A stretch of 64,000 bases of DNA from LMUY01 sp964242215 (GTDB taxonomy: Bacteria > Pseudomonadota > Alphaproteobacteria > Acetobacterales > Acetobacteraceae): assembly GCA_964242215.1 (NCBI GenBank), contig CAXTCJ010000008.1, forward strand, positions 37,157 through 101,156, written 5' to 3'. Numbering within the stretch: position 1 is the first letter of the stretch; each line of letters starts with the position of its first letter. The notes below the pieces were generated by a model. The model was not told the origin of the DNA, did no database searches, and saw only the letters and a list, made by a program, of their open reading frames with translations. A program made the position numbers and the translations under genes. Below are positions 61,396-64,000 of this stretch, piece by piece.

Positions 61396-61893
61396 TTACG
61401 CTGCCATCGGTGATGCGTCCTCGAGCTCAGCGGCGACCGATGCGGGCACGATCTGGTCTGTCGACAGCAGCCCTACCATCTTGTCGTTCACGGTGAGCAG
61501 CCCGAGCAGGTGCATTCGTACGACACCGGAGGCCACGTCCGGCACATCCTGAATGACGGCGTCGCTCATCGACAAAATATCGCAGACGGCGCTGACCAGC
61601 AGCCCGGCTGTTTGATTGCCCAGCTCCGCAACGATGATGACGTGCTGCGGCGTGGGCTCGACAACGGGCAGACCAAGACGCTCCGCAAGGTCTATGATCG
61701 GCATCACCTTGCCGCGTAAATTCACCACGCCCCTCATGTACGACGGTGCGAACGGGAGCGGAGTCGTCGGCGTCCAACCCCGGATCTCCCGCACCGCCAT
61801 GATGTCGATACAGAACTCCTGATCGTCGATGCGAAAGGAAAGCAGCTCACGATTGGATGCGCCAGTGGTCTGAATGTCCGGCCGGGTGGCCAT
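61396..61893 (-). CDS. cheW: Chemotaxis coupling protein CheW
   Basis: This 165-residue CheW adaptor connects receptors with CheA. It has the double SH3-like beta fold with ELLSFRIDDQEFCIDIMAVREI at the start, PSYMRGVVNLRGKVMPIIDL near residue 55 and the closing LLTVNDKMVGLLS. It is an orphan: no CheA, CheR or CheB is adjacent. It may serve the two chemoreceptors at 3618-6779. The ATG at 61893 is preferred over a TTG two codons earlier. Confidence 0.94.
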   Translation of the reverse strand: MATRPDIQTTGASNRELLSFRIDDQEFCIDIMAVREIRGWTPTTPLPFAPSYMRGVVNLRGKVMPIIDLAERLGLPVVEPTPQHVIIVAELGNQTAGLLVSAVCDILSMSDAVIQDVPDVASGVVRMHLLGLLTVNDKMVGLLSTDQIVPASVAAELEDASPMAA

Positions 61894-62039
61894 GCGCAAG
61901 GTCCTTCAAATCGTCGCGGTCAGGGTGCGGGGGGCGCACGGGGCGACTATGAACCGAGATGGTAAATGCATCGCTAAAGTCGCGGCGCGGACCATTGCGC
62001 GGGGTGTCCGTTACGCAGCGACGCACCTATCTGCCCGGC

Positions 62040-63128
62040 ATGCTCAATCGCCTGGTTGTCCTTGCCCTGCTTCTCGTCCCTTGCACCGTCATGGCGCAGG
62101 CCCGCATCACGGATTCCTGGCCAGATCCAGGGCACACGGGGGCGGTGACGGTGGAGCACATCACCTTCCCGTCCTCCAGCCCCTTCGCGCCGTCCAACAT
62201 CGGCGGCCGGGATACGCCGGCCGCCACGACCCAGGCGACCTTGTACCTACCCGCGGATGTGCGGCAGAACGGGCAGACGCCGGCAGTCATCATGCTTCAC
62301 GGCGCCGCCGGCAACATTGCCGAGCGCGGCGCGACGTACGGGCCACAGCTCGCTAACATGGGTGTCGCCGTTCTGGTGATCGACACGTTCGGCTCGCGGC
62401 CGGACCTGGCTGGGTCGTTCGAGCAGCGGCTACTCAACATCACCGAGACGATGTTCGTTACCGACGCTTACGCCGGGCTGCGCTACCTGGCGAGCCGGCC
62501 GGAGATCGACCGAGCGCACATTGTGCTCGCCGGATTCAGCTATGGCGGGATGGCAACCACCTATGCGTTGTATGCCCAGGTGGCGGACCGGCTAGCGCCG
62601 CCCGAGCTACGCTTTGCTGGGCACGTCGCGTTCTACGGCCCGTGTATCGCGCGTTTTGACAACAGCCGCACGACGGGGGCGCCGCTGCTGATGCTGTATG
62701 GAGACAGCGACGAACTCATTCGGCCCGATCGCTGCGCCGCGGTGGCAGACGACCTCCGCGTGGGCGGCAGTTCGGTCACAATCAAGAGCTACGCCGGGGC
62801 GGTCCATCAATGGGATGGCGGGCTGCCGCGCGTGATGATCGGGCACAACCTGTCTGCGTGCTCGTTCCGTGTAGACGGTGATGGCCGCATCCACGACGCG
62901 GGTACCGGCATCGTGATGTCCGGCCCGGTGACACGGCGGGCGCTGCTGCTGCTGTGTGTGGCGGGCCGGCCTTATCCGATCGGGCGAGATGACGCGGTCC
63001 GGGTGAAGTCCAACCAGGATTTCGGGCGGTTCTTACAGCAGGTCTTTGGCGAGCCGAATGAGGCTTTGCTCCACACCCAACCAGAGGCCCCATTGCAAGC
63101 TGGGCGTCCTCTGGACACCTCTCGATAG
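62040..63128 (+). CDS. Secreted dienelactone hydrolase-like protein
   Basis: This 362-residue alpha/beta hydrolase has a signal peptide (MLNRLVVLALLLVPCTVMAQA). The oxyanion region is VIMLHGAAGN, the nucleophile elbow GFSYGGMAT has serine rather than the cysteine of true dienelactone hydrolases, the acid is in LYGDSDELI and the histidine in AVHQWDGG. It is probably a periplasmic esterase. Its stop directly abuts the rho stop on the other strand. Confidence 0.8.
   Translation: MLNRLVVLALLLVPCTVMAQARITDSWPDPGHTGAVTVEHITFPSSSPFAPSNIGGRDTPAATTQATLYLPADVRQNGQTPAVIMLHGAAGNIAERGATYGPQLANMGVAVLVIDTFGSRPDLAGSFEQRLLNITETMFVTDAYAGLRYLASRPEIDRAHIVLAGFSYGGMATTYALYAQVADRLAPPELRFAGHVAFYGPCIARFDNSRTTGAPLLMLYGDSDELIRPDRCAAVADDLRVGGSSVTIKSYAGAVHQWDGGLPRVMIGHNLSACSFRVDGDGRIHDAGTGIVMSGPVTRRALLLLCVAGRPYPIGRDDAVRVKSNQDFGRFLQQVFGEPNEALLHTQPEAPLQAGRPLDTSR

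Positions 63129-64000
<872 letters not shown>

Overview
The window is GC-rich, densely packed DNA from an alphaproteobacterium, most likely Rhodospirillales and plausibly Acetobacteraceae. The evidence is the flgB-flgC-fliE-fliQ-fliR-flhB-cckA-like run on one strand, the alphaproteobacterial set fliL-fliM-DUF6468-motE, COQ7, GluQ-RS, and PhnC/PhnD/PhnE-type and PotABCD-type transporters. The family placement is an inference from gene content, not from a search. I saw no rRNA, tRNA, CRISPR array, prophage or intact insertion sequence. Most genes are ordinary chromosomal genes in short, tightly coupled operons with many ATGA or GTGA overlaps.

Layout: (1) 1-6800: the end of an MFS carrier overlapping a large FAD/Fe-S 2-hydroxyacid dehydrogenase, then two tandem paralogous chemoreceptors. 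(2) 6845-15437, minus strand: GluQ-RS, a complete spermidine/putrescine-type ABC importer (binding protein, ATPase, two permeases), two paralogous class I aminotransferases and a double GNAT protein. (3) 15488-24200: esterase, HNH nuclease, COQ7/DsbB, glutathione transferase, a 14-helix MFS exporter, phnCDE plus a second phnE, and a DUF3072 protein. (4) 24241-25884: recA with a translationally coupled cytidine-deaminase-like gene and a recognisable recA promoter. (5) 26032-44054: the flagellar region. It has a minus-strand export/proximal-rod operon ending in a CckA-like hybrid kinase, a plus-strand fliO-fliP pair, speE/speD, a minus-strand fliL-fliM-DUF6468-motE-large periplasmic protein operon, and a plus-strand flgF-flgG-flgA-flgH operon behind a clear sigma-54 site. 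(6) 44079-56709: a COG0523 GTPase with an amidohydrolase, a BASS transporter, a truncated HWE-type sensor, an SDR/acyl-CoA dehydrogenase pair, a lone periplasmic binding protein, and a PAP2 phosphatase fused to an autotransporter. (7) 56764-64000: a PaoABC-like molybdenum hydroxylase operon divergent from a TetR regulator with a perfect palindromic operator, an orphan cheW, a secreted dienelactone-hydrolase-like protein and the 3' part of rho.

How the parts fit together: the flagellar blocks supply part of the export gate (FliO, FliP, FliQ, FliR, FlhB), the rod (FlgB, FlgC, FlgF, FlgG, FliE), the P- and L-ring functions (FlgA, FlgH), part of the switch and stator (FliM, FliL, MotE) and a putative cell-cycle kinase. 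Filament, hook, FlhA, FliF/G/N and MotA/B lie elsewhere. Two chemoreceptors and one CheW are also present without CheA. Polyamine import (pot) and polyamine synthesis (speD, speE) are both encoded.

The observations most worth following are: the PAP2-autotransporter, which lacks the canonical motif-1 lysine; the motE/DUF6468/963-residue periplasmic protein module; the sigma-54 promoter of flgF; a 143-145 bp palindromic repeat family present in three copies; and the truncated sensor kinase.
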